Part shown: positions 23,168-35,632 of the stretch, piece after piece
Numbering within the stretch: the first letter of the stretch is position 1
Layout: each line of letters starts with the position of its first letter
NCBI RefSeq assembly: GCF_902813185.1
Contig: NZ_LR778301.1
Span: 2,418,001-2,482,000 of the forward strand
DNA: 64,000 nucleotides
Source: Denitratisoma oestradiolicum
Lineage (GTDB): Bacteria; Pseudomonadota; Gammaproteobacteria; Burkholderiales; Rhodocyclaceae
Reading direction: 5' to 3'
Translations under genes and position numbers: made by a program
The notes under the pieces: generated by a model
Database searches by the model: none
The model's input: the letters and a program-made list of their open reading frames with translations, nothing else
Told to the model about the DNA's origin: nothing

Positions 23168-23182
23168 CGACTGACCATCACC

Positions 23183-23203
23183 GGGACAGGCAAAGCCTGT
23201 CCC
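23183..23203. terminator. Bidirectional intrinsic terminator
   Basis: GGGACAGGC and GCCTGTCCC form a perfect 9-bp stem with an AAA loop between the convergent yhbY and DUF4149 genes. TAGCGTTTT follows on the plus strand. It directly abuts the DUF4149 stop codon. Confidence 0.65.
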
Positions 23204-23665
23204 CTAGCGTTTTCCCCTCTCCTGCCACAGCACCAACCATAAACCCAACAGGCTCTGAATCAGATAGAGCCCGCTGGAGATACCATGCCAGGTGGCGAAA
23301 CGATCGCGCAGGGCGCTTTCCATCACCGCCCGGGGCAAGGCATCTGCCTTTAACTGGGCCAGGATGGGCTGGATGCCGAACTGACCCGCCGCCGTCAGGG
23401 CCACCATGGACAGCACTATCCAGAATACCCCGGACTTGAAGGCCGACCAGCCGCGCCGGGTCAGCAAATAGAGCAGCAGGTAGGCACCGGCACCCAGGCC
23501 CACCCAGGCAGTGACGGAAAACATCTTGCCCGCCAGATTGCCTGCAAGGGTACGATCTGGAAGCTGGTCAAAAAGGACGGGGGCCGCCAGATAGCCCACA
23601 GCGAAGAGGCCACCCACCCAGAGGGCAATCAGGATTGAGTAGAGGGCCTCGGTAAGCTTGTTCAC
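23204..23665 (-). CDS. DUF4149 membrane protein
   Basis: A 153-residue inner-membrane protein with four predicted helices (about 8-30, 48-68, 78-98, 128-148) and short loops; [18 protein letters not shown] near the N-terminus is typical of the DUF4149 family. Its function is unknown. It overlaps greA by 4 nt at the end of the bamE-dapB-carAB-greA transcript, a position this family often holds in betaproteobacteria. No catalytic residues are evident. Confidence 0.85.
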   Translation of the reverse strand: MNKLTEALYSILIALWVGGLFAVGYLAAPVLFDQLPDRTLAGNLAGKMFSVTAWVGLGAGAYLLLYLLTRRGWSAFKSGVFWIVLSMVALTAAGQFGIQPILAQLKADALPRAVMESALRDRFATWHGISSGLYLIQSLLGLWLVLWQERGKR

Positions 23666-24138
23666 TCGTAGCGGACGTCGAGGATCTCGTATTCCCGGAC
23701 GCCGCCGGGCGTGTGGACTTCCGCCACATCACCGGAAAACTTGCCGATCAGGGTCCGTGCCACAGGAGAATTGAGGGATATCTTGCCCACCTTCAGGTCA
23801 GCTTCGTCATCGCCAACGATCTGATAGGTGACGGTCTTGCCTGCATCCACGTCCTCCAGTTCCACCGTGGCGCCGAAGACCACGCGACCATCGGCGTCCA
23901 GGGAAACGGGATCGATGATCTGGGCATTGGACAGCTTGCCCTCCACCTCGGCGATGCGGCCCTCGATGAAACCCTGCCGCTCCTTGGCGGCATCGTATTC
24001 GGCGTTCTCGGACAAATCGCCATGAGAGCGGGCTTCGGCGATGGCCGCGATCACGCTGGGGCGTTCCACCGTCTTCAGACGATGCAGTTCCGCCTTGAGC
24101 AACTCGGCACCATGCAGGGTGATGGGAACCTTGCTCAT
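23662..24138 (-). CDS. greA: Transcription elongation factor GreA
   Basis: A 158-residue factor that rescues backtracked RNA polymerase by stimulating transcript cleavage. The N-terminal coiled coil contains [20 protein letters not shown] and the tip [15 protein letters not shown] with the acidic residues Asp and Glu that act in the polymerase channel; the C-terminal FKBP-like domain ends [15 protein letters not shown]...YEILDVRY. Overlaps carB upstream and the DUF4149 gene downstream by 4 nt each. Confidence 0.97.
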   Translation of the reverse strand: MSKVPITLHGAELLKAELHRLKTVERPSVIAAIAEARSHGDLSENAEYDAAKERQGFIEGRIAEVEGKLSNAQIIDPVSLDADGRVVFGATVELEDVDAGKTVTYQIVGDDEADLKVGKISLNSPVARTLIGKFSGDVAEVHTPGGVREYEILDVRYE

Positions 24139-27100
24139 GCCAGCAGCTCTCCATGAAGATTCTGGAGCGCGTAGGTTTCCAGACCGGAATGACGCATGCC
24201 GGCACAGGCGGCCCGCGCCCCTTCCACGGTGGTAAATAAGGTGACCTTCTGGGCCAGGGCCGACGTTCGGATGGAACGGGAATCGGCAATGGCGGTGCGC
24301 TTTTCGTCCACGGTGTTCACGATCAGGGCGATATCGTTGTTCTTGATCATATCGACAATGTGAGGCCGCCCTTCGGTAACCTTGTTAACCGGGCTCACCG
24401 GAATGCCGGCTGCTTCGATGGCAGCAGCAGTACCCCGAGTGGCCACCAGAATAAAGCCCAGGGCATGGAGTTCCCGGGCCACTTCGACCGCCTTGGGCTT
24501 GTCGGCTGGCTTGACGCTGATGAAAACCTTGCCCGACTTGGGGAGCTTGGTGCCAGATGCCATCTGGGACTTGATGAAAGCCTCGCCGAAACTGCGGCCG
24601 ACGCCCATGACCTCGCCAGTGGACTTCATTTCCGGACCCAGGATGGTATCCACGCCCGGGAACTTGGAGAAGGGGAAGACCGCCTCCTTCACCGAATAGT
24701 AGGGAGGAATCACTTCTTTGGTCACCCCCTGATCGGCCAGGGAACGACCCGCCATGCAGCGGGCAGCGATCTTGGCCAGAGGCAGGCTGGTGGCCTTGGA
24801 AACGAAGGGCACGGTACGGGAAGCACGGGGATTCACTTCCAGCACATAGACCACGGCATCGTCGCCCTGGCCCTGGATGGCGAATTGCACGTTCATCAGG
24901 CCGATGACATTGAGGCCCATGGCCATCATCTCGGTCTGGCGGCGCATTTCATCCTGAATTTCCCTGGACAGCGTGAAGGGCGGTAGGGAACAGGCGGAAT
25001 CACCGGAATGGACGCCGGCCTGTTCGATGTGTTCCATGATGCCGCCGATGATCACCTGTTTGCCGTCGCACAGGGCGTCCACATCCACTTCGGTGGCGTC
25101 ATTGAGGAAACGATCCAGCAGCACCGGAGAATCATTGGAAACCTTGACAGCCTCCCGCATGTAGCGCTCCAGATCCTTCTGCTCATGGACGATTTCCATG
25201 GCCCGCCCCCCCAGCACATAGGAAGGCCGCACCACCAGGGGATAGCCGATCTCGGCCGCCAGTTCGATGGCCTGCTCCGGCGTGCGCGCCGTGCGATTGG
25301 GGGGCTGTTTCAGTCCCAGGTCGTGGAGCAGCTTCTGGAAGCGCTCCCGGTCCTCGGCCGCATCGATCATGTCGGGGCTGGTGCCGATGATGGGCACACC
25401 GTTGGCTTCCAGCTCCCGTGCCCGCTTCAGGGGCGTCTGGCCGCCGAACTGGACGATCACGCCGGCGGGCTTTTCCACCTCGACGATCTCCAGGATGTCT
25501 TCCAGGGTCAGGGGCTCGAAATAGAGGCGATCCGAAGTGTCGTAGTCGGTGGACACGGTCTCCGGATTGCAATTGACCATGATGGTTTCAAAGCCGTCCT
25601 CGCGCATCGCCAGGGCCGCATGGACACAGCAATAGTCGAACTCGATCCCCTGCCCGATACGGTTGGGGCCACCCCCCAGCACCATGATCTTCTTCTTGTC
25701 CGTGGGCCGGGACTCGCACTCTTCCTCATAGGTCGAGTACATGTAGGCCGTGGAGGTGGCGAATTCGGCAGCGCAGGTGTCGACGCGCTTGAATACGGGC
25801 CGCACGCCCAGGGCATGACGGCGCTGACGCACCTCGGTTTCCCCGACGCCGAGCAGATTGGCAATACGTCGGTCGGAAAAGCCCTTGCGCTTCAAGCCCC
25901 GCAGGGCCTCCGCATCCATTTCCGGTAACAACCGGGAGCGAATCCAGGTTTCGGTATTGACGATATCCTCGATCTGCACCAGGAACCAGGGGTCGATCTT
26001 GGTCAGATTGAACACGTCCTGGAGGGAATAGCCCTCCCGGAAGGCCTGGCCCAGATACCACATGCGCTGAGCACCGGGATTGCCCAGTTCGTGGTCGATT
26101 TCTTCCCGCTGGGCCTCGATCTCGTCCAGACCGTAGACACTCACCTCCAGGCCACGCAGGGCTTTTTGCAGAGACTCCTGGAAGGTACGGCCGATAGCCA
26201 TCACTTCGCCCACGGACTTCATCTGGGTGGTCAGCCGGTCATTGGCCTGGGGAAACTTCTCGAAGGCGAAGCGGGGAACCTTGGTCACCACGTAGTCGAT
26301 CGAGGGCTCGAAGGAGGCGGGTGTGGCGCCGCCGGTGATGTCGTTCTTCAACTCGTCCAGGGTGTAGCCCACCGCCAGTTTGGCCGCCACCTTGGCAATC
26401 GGGAAGCCGGTAGCCTTGGAAGCCAGGGCCGAGGAGCGGGATACCCGGGGGTTCATCTCGATCACAATCATCCGGCCATCGTCGGGATTGATCGAGAACT
26501 GCACGTTGGAACCGCCCGTATCCACACCGATTTCACGCAGCACCGCAATGGATGCGTTGCGCATGATCTGGTATTCCTTGTCGGTCAGTGTCTGAGCCGG
26601 AGCGACAGTGATCGAGTCACCGGTATGCACTCCCATCGGATCCAGGTTCTCGATGGAGCAGATGATGATGCAGTTGTCCTTGTGGTCCCGCACCACCTCC
26701 ATCTCATATTCCTTCCAGCCCAGCAAGGACTCCTCGATCAGGAGTTCATGGGTGGGACTGGCTTCGAGTCCGCGCTTGCAGATCTCGACAAATTCTTCCT
26801 GGTTGTAGGCGATGCCGCCACCGGAGCCGCCCATGGTAAAGGAAGGACGGATGATGGCCGGGAAGCCGATGGCCGCCTGAACCTGCTGGGCTTCCTCCAT
26901 GCTGTGGGCGATGGCCGAGCGGGCGGAGCCCAGGCCGATCTTGGTCATGGCCTGCTTGAATTTTTCCCGGTCCTCGGCCTTGTCGATGGCCTCCTTGGAA
27001 GCCCCGATCATCTCTACGTCATATTTCTCCAGCACGCCGTGCTTGGCCAGATCCAGGGCGCAGTTGAGGGCTGTCTGCCCCCCCATGGTGGGCAGGACGG

Positions 27101-27353
27101 CATCGGGCCGTTCCTTGGCGATGATGTTTTCCAGCACCTGCCAGGTGATCGGCTCAATGTAAGTCACGTCGGCCATGTCCGGATCGGTCATGATCGTGGC
27201 CGGGTTGGAGTTTACAAGGATGACCTTGTATCCCTCCTCGCGCAGGGCCTTGCAGGCCTGGGCGCCGGAATAGTCGAACTCGCAGGCCTGACCGATGATG
27301 ATCGGGCCGGCGCCGATGATGAGGATGCTGTGGATGTCGGTTCTTTTAGGCAT
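24135..27353 (-). CDS. carB: Carbamoyl-phosphate synthase large subunit
   Basis: A 1072-residue enzyme making carbamoyl phosphate for arginine and pyrimidine synthesis. It has two homologous ATP-grasp halves: the first begins [20 protein letters not shown] with [15 protein letters not shown], the second begins [20 protein letters not shown] with [14 protein letters not shown]. The C-terminal MGS-like allosteric domain (about 940-1072) includes [17 protein letters not shown] and a [17 protein letters not shown] stretch. It follows carA after 83 bp carrying a GC hairpin and overlaps greA. Confidence 0.98.
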   Translation of the reverse strand: MPKRTDIHSILIIGAGPIIIGQACEFDYSGAQACKALREEGYKVILVNSNPATIMTDPDMADVTYIEPITWQVLENIIAKERPDAVLPTMGGQTALNCALDLAKHGVLEKYDVEMIGASKEAIDKAEDREKFKQAMTKIGLGSARSAIAHSMEEAQQVQAAIGFPAIIRPSFTMGGSGGGIAYNQEEFVEICKRGLEASPTHELLIEESLLGWKEYEMEVVRDHKDNCIIICSIENLDPMGVHTGDSITVAPAQTLTDKEYQIMRNASIAVLREIGVDTGGSNVQFSINPDDGRMIVIEMNPRVSRSSALASKATGFPIAKVAAKLAVGYTLDELKNDITGGATPASFEPSIDYVVTKVPRFAFEKFPQANDRLTTQMKSVGEVMAIGRTFQESLQKALRGLEVSVYGLDEIEAQREEIDHELGNPGAQRMWYLGQAFREGYSLQDVFNLTKIDPWFLVQIEDIVNTETWIRSRLLPEMDAEALRGLKRKGFSDRRIANLLGVGETEVRQRRHALGVRPVFKRVDTCAAEFATSTAYMYSTYEEECESRPTDKKKIMVLGGGPNRIGQGIEFDYCCVHAALAMREDGFETIMVNCNPETVSTDYDTSDRLYFEPLTLEDILEIVEVEKPAGVIVQFGGQTPLKRARELEANGVPIIGTSPDMIDAAEDRERFQKLLHDLGLKQPPNRTARTPEQAIELAAEIGYPLVVRPSYVLGGRAMEIVHEQKDLERYMREAVKVSNDSPVLLDRFLNDATEVDVDALCDGKQVIIGGIMEHIEQAGVHSGDSACSLPPFTLSREIQDEMRRQTEMMAMGLNVIGLMNVQFAIQGQGDDAVVYVLEVNPRASRTVPFVSKATSLPLAKIAARCMAGRSLADQGVTKEVIPPYYSVKEAVFPFSKFPGVDTILGPEMKSTGEVMGVGRSFGEAFIKSQMASGTKLPKSGKVFISVKPADKPKAVEVARELHALGFILVATRGTAAAIEAAGIPVSPVNKVTEGRPHIVDMIKNNDIALIVNTVDEKRTAIADSRSIRTSALAQKVTLFTTVEGARAACAGMRHSGLETYALQNLHGELLA

Positions 27354-27388
27354 TCATGTCTCCGCAGGGCCGCCCCAAGGAGACATGC

Positions 27389-27405
27389 GCCCCCCTGTGG
27401 GGGGC
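27389..27405 (-). terminator. Hairpin in the carA-carB gap
   Basis: GCCCCCC and GGGGGGC pair around a 3-nt loop in the 83-bp carA-carB gap. The neighbouring bases GCGAGCCG and GTGGGGGGCGTC recall the blocks of the dispersed repeat (copies A-C), in the same orientation relative to transcription, so this may be a degenerate fourth copy. No T-tract follows, so it is more likely an mRNA structure than a full terminator. Confidence 0.35.
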
Positions 27406-27436
27406 AGCGAGCCGGGTTTGCGAGCGTGGGGGGGCG

Positions 27437-28564
27437 TCATTGTTCCATCAGCCCGATAAAGCGGTCGAACAGGTAAGCCACGTCGTGGGGGCCGGGGCTC
27501 GCTTCGGGGTGCCCCTGGAAGCAGAAGGCCGGCACGTCGGTACGAGCCATGCCTTGCAGACTGCCATCGAACAGGGACACATGGGTGGGGCGCAGGTTGG
27601 GCGGCAGGGAATCCATATCCACCGCGAAACCATGGTTCTGGCTGGTGATCAGTACCTGACCGCTATCCAGATCCTTGACTGGGTGATTGGCGCCGTGGTG
27701 GCCGAACTTCATCTTCACCGTCTTTGCCCCCGAGGCCCGGGCCAGCAACTGGTGTCCCAGGCAGATGCCGAAGGTGGGCAGCCCCCGGGCGAGAAGGTCG
27801 CGGATGGCGGTAACGGCGTAATCGCAGGGCTCCGGATCGCCGGGTCCATTGGACAGGAAGATGCCGTCCGGATTCAGGGCCAGCACCGCCGCGGCGGAGG
27901 TCTGGGCTGGCACCACGGTGAGCTTGCAGCCCCGCTCCGCCAGCATGCGCAGAATGTTGCGCTTGATGCCGAAATCGTAGGCCACCACATGAAAACGGGT
28001 TGCACCCTGAGCACGATAGCCCTCACCGAGGCGCCACTCGCCTTCAGTCCAGGGATAGGCAGCCTGGGCACTGACCACTTTTGCCAGGTCCATGCCAGCC
28101 AGGCCGGGGAAAGACCGGGCCTGGGCGATGGCGGCTTCCGCGTCGAGGCTTTCCCCCGTCACCAGACAACCGGCCTGGGCGCCCTGCTCGCGCAGGATGC
28201 GGGTCAGTTTGCGGGTGTCGATATCGGCGATGGCCACAACGCCCTCGGCCCGCAGATAGGCATCGAGGGACTGCTCGCTACGAAAGTTGGAAACCAACAG
28301 GGGCAGATCGCGAATCACCAGACCGGAGGCATGAACACGGGCGGCCTCGCCATCTTCGCGATTGATGCCGTAATTGCCGATGTGGGGGTAGGTCAGGGTA
28401 ACGATCTGCCGGCAATAGGAAGGATCCGTCAGGATTTCCTGATAGCCGGTGAGGGAGGTATTGAACACCACCTCCCCGACACTGGACCCTACCGCCCCGA
28501 TGCCCTTCCCCTTAAAAACTGTCCCGTCGGCAAGCGCAAGAATGGCAGGCGGAAACTGTGGCAC
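27437..28564 (-). CDS. carA: Carbamoyl-phosphate synthase small subunit
   Basis: A 375-residue glutamine amidotransferase subunit that feeds ammonia to CarB. The N-terminal domain has [20 protein letters not shown] and [19 protein letters not shown]. The class I GATase has [14 protein letters not shown], the nucleophile Cys in [12 protein letters not shown] and the His-Glu in [14 protein letters not shown]. The start is GTG at 28564. A hairpin in the 157-bp gap to dapB may control expression. Confidence 0.97.
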   Translation of the reverse strand: MPQFPPAILALADGTVFKGKGIGAVGSSVGEVVFNTSLTGYQEILTDPSYCRQIVTLTYPHIGNYGINREDGEAARVHASGLVIRDLPLLVSNFRSEQSLDAYLRAEGVVAIADIDTRKLTRILREQGAQAGCLVTGESLDAEAAIAQARSFPGLAGMDLAKVVSAQAAYPWTEGEWRLGEGYRAQGATRFHVVAYDFGIKRNILRMLAERGCKLTVVPAQTSAAAVLALNPDGIFLSNGPGDPEPCDYAVTAIRDLLARGLPTFGICLGHQLLARASGAKTVKMKFGHHGANHPVKDLDSGQVLITSQNHGFAVDMDSLPPNLRPTHVSLFDGSLQGMARTDVPAFCFQGHPEASPGPHDVAYLFDRFIGLMEQ

Positions 28565-28601
28565 GGTGGGGCTCCTGAGATTGGCGTCGGCGAATCAAAA
28601 T

Positions 28602-28635
28602 CGGGAACGGTACGCAGTGCTTGAGGCCGTTCCCG
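28602..28635 (-). terminator. Terminator-like hairpin upstream of carA
   Basis: CGGGAACGG and CCGTTCCCG form a perfect 9-bp stem with a 16-nt loop. On the minus strand it is followed by ATTTTGATTC, a moderate T-rich stretch. It lies in the dapB-carA gap, so it could end dapB transcripts or act as an attenuator for carA. Confidence 0.5.
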
Positions 28636-28721
28636 CAAACCGGTCGATTATACGCTGGGACCGTCGTCGTTTCCAGCGGTCAGGAGACCGCGCCGGTGGG
28701 AAACCAGGAATTCAGCTGCGG

Positions 28722-30015
<1,294 letters not shown>

Positions 30016-30089
30016 GGAGGGGCTTTGGGGAAGTTTTCCGGGAACTCGGAAAACTATATCATAGGCCGGTCGATTCCCCTGCCCCTACC

Positions 30090-30596
30090 ATGTCCAACTC
30101 AGACAACCTCAAGAGCTTTGGCTTAAAAGTCACCTTCCCCCGCCTACGAATCCTGGAACTCTTCCAGAAGTCCGATACCAGGCACATGACGGCGGAAGAG
30201 GTCTACCGCCACTTGCTGGCCGAGAATCTGGATGTCGGACTGGCTACCGTCTACCGGGTCCTGACCCAGTTCGAGCAGGCAGGACTGATCCAGCGCCACT
30301 TTTTCGAATCAGGCAAGGCGGTGTTCGAACTCAATGAGGGCAAGCACCATGACCATCTGGTCTGCCTGCAATGCGGCAAGGTCGAGGAATTCTTCGACGC
30401 CGAGATCGAGAAGCGCCAGAACAAAGTGGCCCACGACCGGGGCTTCAAGGTCCGCGAGCACGCCCTGTATCTTTACGTGGACTGCCTGAAACCCGACTGC
30501 CAGCACCGCAATCAGTGCCCGGTGAAGGACGAATGCGAGCACCTGGACGAAAAGGGTGAATGCCCGGCGTCCTGCCCCGAGGTGACCGCGAAATAG
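30090..30596 (+). CDS. fur: Ferric uptake regulator Fur with Cys-rich tail
   Basis: A 168-residue metal-dependent repressor. The winged-helix domain has [14 protein letters not shown] and [18 protein letters not shown]; the metal/dimer domain has [21 protein letters not shown]. Cys92, Cys95, Cys132 and Cys137 match the structural-zinc cysteines of E. coli Fur. Beyond them the tail is about 20 residues longer than usual and holds four extra cysteines (143, 149, 158, 162). The ATG at 30090 gives the expected N-terminus. Divergent from bamE, convergent with recN (4-bp gap). No clear Fur box was seen in its promoter. Confidence 0.94.
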   Translation: MSNSDNLKSFGLKVTFPRLRILELFQKSDTRHMTAEEVYRHLLAENLDVGLATVYRVLTQFEQAGLIQRHFFESGKAVFELNEGKHHDHLVCLQCGKVEEFFDAEIEKRQNKVAHDRGFKVREHALYLYVDCLKPDCQHRNQCPVKDECEHLDEKGECPASCPEVTAK

Positions 30597-30600
30597 CGGG

Positions 30601-32259
30601 CTAGGCGGAACCCAGCAATTCCTGGGCGTGGCGGCGGGTGGTATCGGTAACCTTGACACCGCCCAGCATGCGGGCGATTTCCTCGATGCGGCCCTGCCCC
30701 TCCAGGACGGTCACGCGGCTCAGGGTCTGATCATTGCGGGTTTCCTTGGCAATGGACCATTGCCAGTCGGCCTGGGCCGCCACCTGGGGCAGATGGGTCA
30801 CGCAGAGGACCTGGCGGCTCAGGCCCAGCTGTTTCAGCAGACGGCCGACAATCTCAGCCACACCGCCGCCTATCCCCACATCCACCTCGTCGAAGATCAG
30901 GGTCGGCACCTCTCCCGCCTGGCTGGCGATCACCTGGATCGCCAGTCCGATGCGGGACAGCTCGCCGCCAGAGGCCACCTTCGCCAAGGGACGCAGAGGC
31001 TGTCCAGCGTTGGCGGAGACCTGGAATTCCACATTTTCCAGGCCATAGCTGGCCCCCTGGGCCAGGGACAGCAGGGCAATCTCAAAGCGCCCGCCGGCCA
31101 TGGCCAGCTCCTGCATGGCCTCGGTCACCTGCCGTGACAGGGTGGCAGCAGCAGTGGTCCGCCCCTGGGTCAGACGCCGGGCCAGGGTCTCGAAGGCCTG
31201 CCGGGCTGCGGACTCATGCTCCGCCAGGGCAGCCGGGTCCGCCGTCAGGCGCAACTCCGCCAGGCGCGCAGACAGCCTTTCCAGCAGTTCCGGCAATTCC
31301 TCCGAACTCACCCTATGTTTGCGGGACAGGGTCATCACCGCCTGGAGACGCTCCTCCAGTTCGGCCAGTCGGGCCGGATCCATGTCCAGGCGCTGGCGGT
31401 AACGGGACAGGGCGTGAGCGGCCTCGGACAACTGGATGCGCGCTCCCTCGATCAGCTCCAGCGGCTCCCCCAGGGCGGCATCCACGTCCACCAGTTCGCG
31501 CAGGGGGCCCAGCACCCGGTCGATCAAGCTTGTTGCCGCCATTTCCCCCTCATCCAGGGCTTCCACGGCCCCCTCCGCCGCTGCCATCAGGCTGGCGGCA
31601 TGGGTCAGGCGACTATGCTCCTGGTTGTCCTCCTGCCATTGCTGAGAATCGAAAGCCAGATTTTCCAGTTCCTTGACCTGCCACTCCAGCAGTTCCCGCT
31701 CCCGGGTCCCGGCCTCTGCATCCTGTTCGGCCCTTTCTCGGGCCTCCCGCAACCGCTGCCAGGCACGCCAGGCCTCGGCCACTTCCCCGGCAAGACGCCC
31801 CAGCCCGGCATGGCCATCGAGCAGCTGACGCTGGGCATCCCCCCGCAGCAGCGACTGATGGGCATGCTGGCCATGGATGTCGGCCAGGCATTCGGCGGCC
31901 GCCTTCAACTGAGCCAGGGTGGTAGGGGTACCGTTGATATAGGCCCGGGAACGACCGCCGGCATCCACCACCCGGCGCATCAGGCAGACCGCTCCCTCGG
32001 CAGCGAAGTCGTTGTCCGCCAGCCACCGGGCCAGGGCGCTCTCCGGTTCGGCATCGAATTCGGCCACCACTTCCGCCCGCTCCCGCCCGGTGCGCACCGC
32101 TGCGCCATCGGCCCGTTCCCCCAGAGCCAGGGACAGGGCATCGATCAGGATGGACTTGCCGGCGCCGGTCTCCCCGGTCAGGGCGCCAAAGCCCCCCTGG
32201 AACTCGAGTTCCAGGGTATCGACGATGACAAAATCTCGAATCAGCAAACGACGCAACAT
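30601..32259 (-). CDS. recN: DNA repair protein RecN
   Basis: A 552-residue SMC-like ATPase for double-strand break repair. The N-terminal LLIRDFVIVDTLELEF and Walker A LTGETGAGKSILIDAL, a central coiled-coil region (about 160-350, Glu/Ala/Leu-rich), the signature LASGGELSRIGLAIQV and Walker B TLIFDEVDVGIGG followed by LCVTHLPQVAAQAD are all present. It follows nadK on the minus strand after 48 bp holding a strong hairpin. No LexA box was identified. Confidence 0.97.
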   Translation of the reverse strand: MLRRLLIRDFVIVDTLELEFQGGFGALTGETGAGKSILIDALSLALGERADGAAVRTGRERAEVVAEFDAEPESALARWLADNDFAAEGAVCLMRRVVDAGGRSRAYINGTPTTLAQLKAAAECLADIHGQHAHQSLLRGDAQRQLLDGHAGLGRLAGEVAEAWRAWQRLREARERAEQDAEAGTRERELLEWQVKELENLAFDSQQWQEDNQEHSRLTHAASLMAAAEGAVEALDEGEMAATSLIDRVLGPLRELVDVDAALGEPLELIEGARIQLSEAAHALSRYRQRLDMDPARLAELEERLQAVMTLSRKHRVSSEELPELLERLSARLAELRLTADPAALAEHESAARQAFETLARRLTQGRTTAAATLSRQVTEAMQELAMAGGRFEIALLSLAQGASYGLENVEFQVSANAGQPLRPLAKVASGGELSRIGLAIQVIASQAGEVPTLIFDEVDVGIGGGVAEIVGRLLKQLGLSRQVLCVTHLPQVAAQADWQWSIAKETRNDQTLSRVTVLEGQGRIEEIARMLGGVKVTDTTRRHAQELLGSA

Positions 32260-32282
32260 GGTTCAATCCTCAGCGCCTGGCT

Positions 32283-32306
32283 GGCCTGCGCCATCAGGCG
32301 CAGGCC
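32283..32306 (-). terminator. Strong hairpin between nadK and recN
   Basis: GGCCTGCGCC and GGCGCAGGCC form a perfect 10-bp stem with an ATCA loop, immediately after the nadK stop. No T-tract follows on the minus strand, so it may partially terminate nadK transcripts or protect their 3' end. Confidence 0.45.
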
Positions 32307-32307
32307 T

Positions 32308-33195
32308 CTAAGCGTGCTTGGGCACAGCGCTCCAGTGCAGTTTTTCCCGCAGCATGGCGAAATAGCTGTAGCCGGGCGGATGCAGCAGAGTCACGCTGTG
32401 CTCGGAACGGCCGATACGGACACAGTCTCCGGCGGCGGCGTCATAACGGGCCTGGCCGTCGAAATGCACCCGGGCCTCGTGGGGCGGCACCAGGGTCAGT
32501 TCCACCACGCTGTGGTCGGGAATGGAAATGGGCCGGTAGGACAAGGCGTGGGGGCAGAGGGGAACCACCGCAATGCCGGCTACCGCGGGATGCAGAATGG
32601 GTCCATTGGCAGAAAGCGCATAGGCGGTGGAACCAGTGGGGGTGGCGACGATCATGCCGTCGGCGCGGAGGACGTAGAGAAATTCCCCATCCACCTTCAC
32701 CTCCAGCTCGATCATGCGTCCGATGTCCCCCTTGTTGACCACCACATCATTGAGGGCCAGGGCCTGGCACTGGGTTTCCCCGGCCCGGAGCACCGTGATA
32801 TCGAGCAGGAACCGCTGTTCCACCACAAACTGGCCCGCCAGCAGTTGCTTGATGCCGGCCCGCATGTCCTGGCGCGACAAATCCGTCATGAAACCGAGGC
32901 GTCCCTGATTCACCCCAACCAGGGGTACGCCATACTCCGCCAGGCGGCGGGCGGCATTCAGCATGGTGCCATCACCGCCGATCACCACGGCCAGATTGGC
33001 CCGCGCCCCCAGTGCCTCGTAATCCGCCACAACATAGCCCCGGGAATCCACTGCCTGGGCGGTGCCCTCCTCGATCAGCACTTCCAGGCCCGTTTCCGAC
33101 AGATAGGCCGCCAGATCCAGCAAGGATTCGGCGATTTCGGGACTGCGATACTTGCCGATCAGGGCGACGGTCGAAATGGGGAGATAGCTGGCCAT
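32308..33195 (-). CDS. nadK: NAD kinase
   Basis: A 295-residue enzyme phosphorylating NAD to NADP. The diphosphate-binding motif is [15 protein letters not shown], followed by [14 protein letters not shown], the conserved ALNDVVV and the Gly-rich [21 protein letters not shown]. Upstream of recN on the same strand, and divergent from hrcA across a 121-bp region; nadK-hrcA divergence is common in proteobacteria. Confidence 0.97.
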   Translation of the reverse strand: MASYLPISTVALIGKYRSPEIAESLLDLAAYLSETGLEVLIEEGTAQAVDSRGYVVADYEALGARANLAVVIGGDGTMLNAARRLAEYGVPLVGVNQGRLGFMTDLSRQDMRAGIKQLLAGQFVVEQRFLLDITVLRAGETQCQALALNDVVVNKGDIGRMIELEVKVDGEFLYVLRADGMIVATPTGSTAYALSANGPILHPAVAGIAVVPLCPHALSYRPISIPDHSVVELTLVPPHEARVHFDGQARYDAAAGDCVRIGRSEHSVTLLHPPGYSYFAMLREKLHWSAVPKHA

Positions 33196-33316
33196 GGGCG
33201 AATTCTACCCATTAAGAATTGACTCACGGGGAGGCGCGGCAATTTTTGCGCCGACTTCGGACACCCCGGCGTCCCGGACCTATGCCCACGAGCACAGCTT
33301 CGCATAGAATCACCCC

Positions 33317-34339
33317 ATGCTTGATGTCCGTGCCCGCACCCTGATGAAGACTCTGGTCGAACGCTATATCGCGGAAGGCCAGCCCATCGGTTCGCGCACC
33401 TTGTCACGGTATTCCGGCCTGGAACTTTCCCCGGCCACCATCCGCAACGTCATGTCAGATCTGGAGGAAATGGGGCTGATCGCCAGTCCCCATACCTCCG
33501 CCGGCCGCATTCCCACCGCCCTGGGCTACCGCATGTTCGTGGATACCCTGCTCACGGTACAGCCCCTGGCCCAGCGGGATTTATCCGAACTACAGGGTGC
33601 CATCCAGCCCAATCAGCCCGGACGTGTCATCAGTCAGGCCTCCCAATTGCTGTCCAGCCTGACCCATTTTGCAGGGGTAGTGGTGGCCCCTCGCCGCCAG
33701 CAGCCCTCCATCCGTCAGATCGAATTTCTCAAGCTCTCGGATACTCGCATCCTGCTGATCATTGTCACCGCCAACGGCGAGGTGCAGAACCGCATCCTGT
33801 TCACCCAGCGCAATTACGGACCGGAAGAACTGGTGGAGGCCGCCAACTATCTGAACCAGAACTGCATTGGCCTGGATTTCGAACAGATTCGCAACCGCCT
33901 GCGGGAAGAACTCCAGGTACTGCGCAGCGACATGACCGAACTGATGACCGCAGCCCTGGACGCCAGTACCGAAGTGGCAGCCGACAACTCGGCCCCCCAG
34001 TACGTAATCTCCGGGGAACGCAACCTGCTGGACGTGGAAGACCTGTCCTCCAACATGGCCCGCCTGCGCCAGCTCTTCGACCTGCTGGAGCAGAAGACCT
34101 CCCTGTTCCAGTTGCTGGAACTCTCCAACCGGGCCGAGGGAGTGCAGGTCTTCATCGGCGGCGAGTCGGGCCTGGCGCCCCTGGACGAATGCAGCGTGGT
34201 GGCGGCCCCCTACGAAGTGGAGGGCCAGGTGGTAGGCACCATCGGGGTCATCGGCCCCACCCGCATGGCCTATGAGCGGGTGATCCCTATCGTGGACATC
34301 ACGGCCAAGCTGCTCTCCTCGGCCCTTTCCGCACCCTGA
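33317..34339 (+). CDS. hrcA: Heat-inducible transcription repressor HrcA
   Basis: A 340-residue repressor of class I heat-shock genes that binds CIRCE operators with help from GroEL. The winged-helix N-terminus has [20 protein letters not shown] and [20 protein letters not shown], followed by the GAF-like core and the C-terminal [20 protein letters not shown] region with [21 protein letters not shown] found no CIRCE inverted repeat near hrcA or grpE-dnaK, so its main target is probably elsewhere, for example groESL. Confidence 0.95.
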   Translation: MLDVRARTLMKTLVERYIAEGQPIGSRTLSRYSGLELSPATIRNVMSDLEEMGLIASPHTSAGRIPTALGYRMFVDTLLTVQPLAQRDLSELQGAIQPNQPGRVISQASQLLSSLTHFAGVVVAPRRQQPSIRQIEFLKLSDTRILLIIVTANGEVQNRILFTQRNYGPEELVEAANYLNQNCIGLDFEQIRNRLREELQVLRSDMTELMTAALDASTEVAADNSAPQYVISGERNLLDVEDLSSNMARLRQLFDLLEQKTSLFQLLELSNRAEGVQVFIGGESGLAPLDECSVVAAPYEVEGQVVGTIGVIGPTRMAYERVIPIVDITAKLLSSALSAP

Positions 34340-34344
34340 CGCCC

Positions 34345-34493
34345 ATGGTCGCCAGCACCACCCCCGAGGATGAAAATGCTCAAAAGCAAATTGAACGCCC
34401 CCCACCCCCATCCCCGCCCCGGGGCGGGGCTATTCATCGGCTCGCTGCGCTCGATCGTCACACCCGGCTCCATTGATGCTTTTTCACGTTAAC
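34345..34493 (-). repeat. Dispersed intergenic repeat, copy B
   Basis: Fills most of the 168-bp hrcA-hemH gap. Read on the minus strand it runs GTTAACGTGAA, GTGTGACGATCGAGCGCAGC, GAGCCGATGAATAGCCCCGC, a GC hairpin (CCCCGCCCC/GGGGCGGGG, about 34412-34429), GGCGTTCAATTTGC, TTTTCATCCTCGG and GGCGACCAT, matching copy A block for block without its 80-base insertion. It begins 5 bp after the hrcA stop. Thus it sits downstream of a gene in the same relative orientation as copy A. Confidence 0.75.
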
Positions 34494-34507
34494 AGACTCA
34501 GCCGACG

Positions 34508-35596
34508 ATGCCCCGTTTCCGACCCGAACCGCCCCACACCCACGGCGGCCCCTCCCGTACCGCCATTCTGCTGGTGAACCTGGGCACCCCGGAAGCGCCC
34601 ACGGCGCCAGCCCTGCGCCGCTATCTGAAGGAGTTCCTCTCGGACCCGCGGGTGGTGGAGATTCCCCGCTGGGCCTGGTGGCTCATACTCCACGGCATCA
34701 TTTTGAACACCCGCCCCGCCAGGTCGGCCCGGAAATACGCCCAGGTCTGGCTCAAGGAAGGTTCGCCCCTCCAGGTCCATACCGAACGTCAGGCGAAGCT
34801 ACTGCAAGGCCTGCTCGGCCAGCAAGGCCATGATGGCGTAAAAGTGGCCTGGGCCATGCGCTACGGTCGTTCCTCGGTGGCCGAAGCCCTGACCCGCCTC
34901 AAGGCGGAAGGAGCCCAGCGCATCCTGATCGTCCCCCTCTATCCCCAATACGCGGCCTCCACCAGCGCCAGCGTGATGGACAGCGTGGCCCAATGGATGC
35001 AGGGTTGCCGCAATCTGCCAGAGTTGCGCTGGGTACGGCATTTCCACGATCATCCGGGCTATATCGCCGCCCTGGCCGCCTCCGTGAAAGACCATTGGCA
35101 ACGCAACGGACGTCCGGAAAGGCTGCTTATCAGCTTCCACGGCCTGCCTCGCCGCAGCCTGGACCTGGGCGATCCCTATTACTGCGAGTGCCAGAAGACC
35201 GGACGCCTGCTGGCCCAGGCCCTGGGCCTGGAGACCCACCAGTACGCGATCACCTTCCAGTCCCGTTTCGGCCGCGCCCGGTGGCTGGAACCCTACACCC
35301 AACCCACCCTGGAACAGTGGGGCCGGGAGGGCATGAAGCGGGTCGATGTGATCTGCCCCGGCTTCGTGGCCGATTGCCTGGAAACCCTGGAAGAAATCGC
35401 CATCGAATGCAAGACCGTCTTCCTGGCCGCCGGCGGCAGGGAGTTCCGCTACATCCCCTGCCTCAACGAGCGACCGGACTGGATCGCCGCCCTGGCGACC
35501 CTGACAACTCAGCACCTGGGCCACTGGCTGACGGAGTCGGACCAGGAACCCCCGGCCGGTGGCGACCGAGCCCGAGCGCTGGGTGCTCCAAACTGA
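34508..35596 (+). CDS. hemH: Ferrochelatase
   Basis: A 362-residue enzyme inserting Fe2+ into protoporphyrin IX at the end of haem synthesis. Family segments: [51 protein letters not shown], the catalytic-His motif [38 protein letters not shown] and [18 protein letters not shown] with the conserved Glu. It lies between hrcA and an unrelated EF-hand protein and is separated from hrcA by repeat copy B. Confidence 0.97.
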   Translation: MPRFRPEPPHTHGGPSRTAILLVNLGTPEAPTAPALRRYLKEFLSDPRVVEIPRWAWWLILHGIILNTRPARSARKYAQVWLKEGSPLQVHTERQAKLLQGLLGQQGHDGVKVAWAMRYGRSSVAEALTRLKAEGAQRILIVPLYPQYAASTSASVMDSVAQWMQGCRNLPELRWVRHFHDHPGYIAALAASVKDHWQRNGRPERLLISFHGLPRRSLDLGDPYYCECQKTGRLLAQALGLETHQYAITFQSRFGRARWLEPYTQPTLEQWGREGMKRVDVICPGFVADCLETLEEIAIECKTVFLAAGGREFRYIPCLNERPDWIAALATLTTQHLGHWLTESDQEPPAGGDRARALGAPN

Positions 35597-35632
35597 CCCT
35601 AAAGCGCTACCGCAAGTTGGCGCCGTAACCGC

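Noticed and set aside
30016..30089. Fur box in the bamE-fur gap
   Set aside because: No match to the GATAATGATAATCATTATC pattern by eye.
33196..33316. CIRCE operator between nadK and hrcA
   Set aside because: No TTAGCACTC-N9-GAGTGCTAA-like inverted repeat is present in this gap or before grpE/dnaK.
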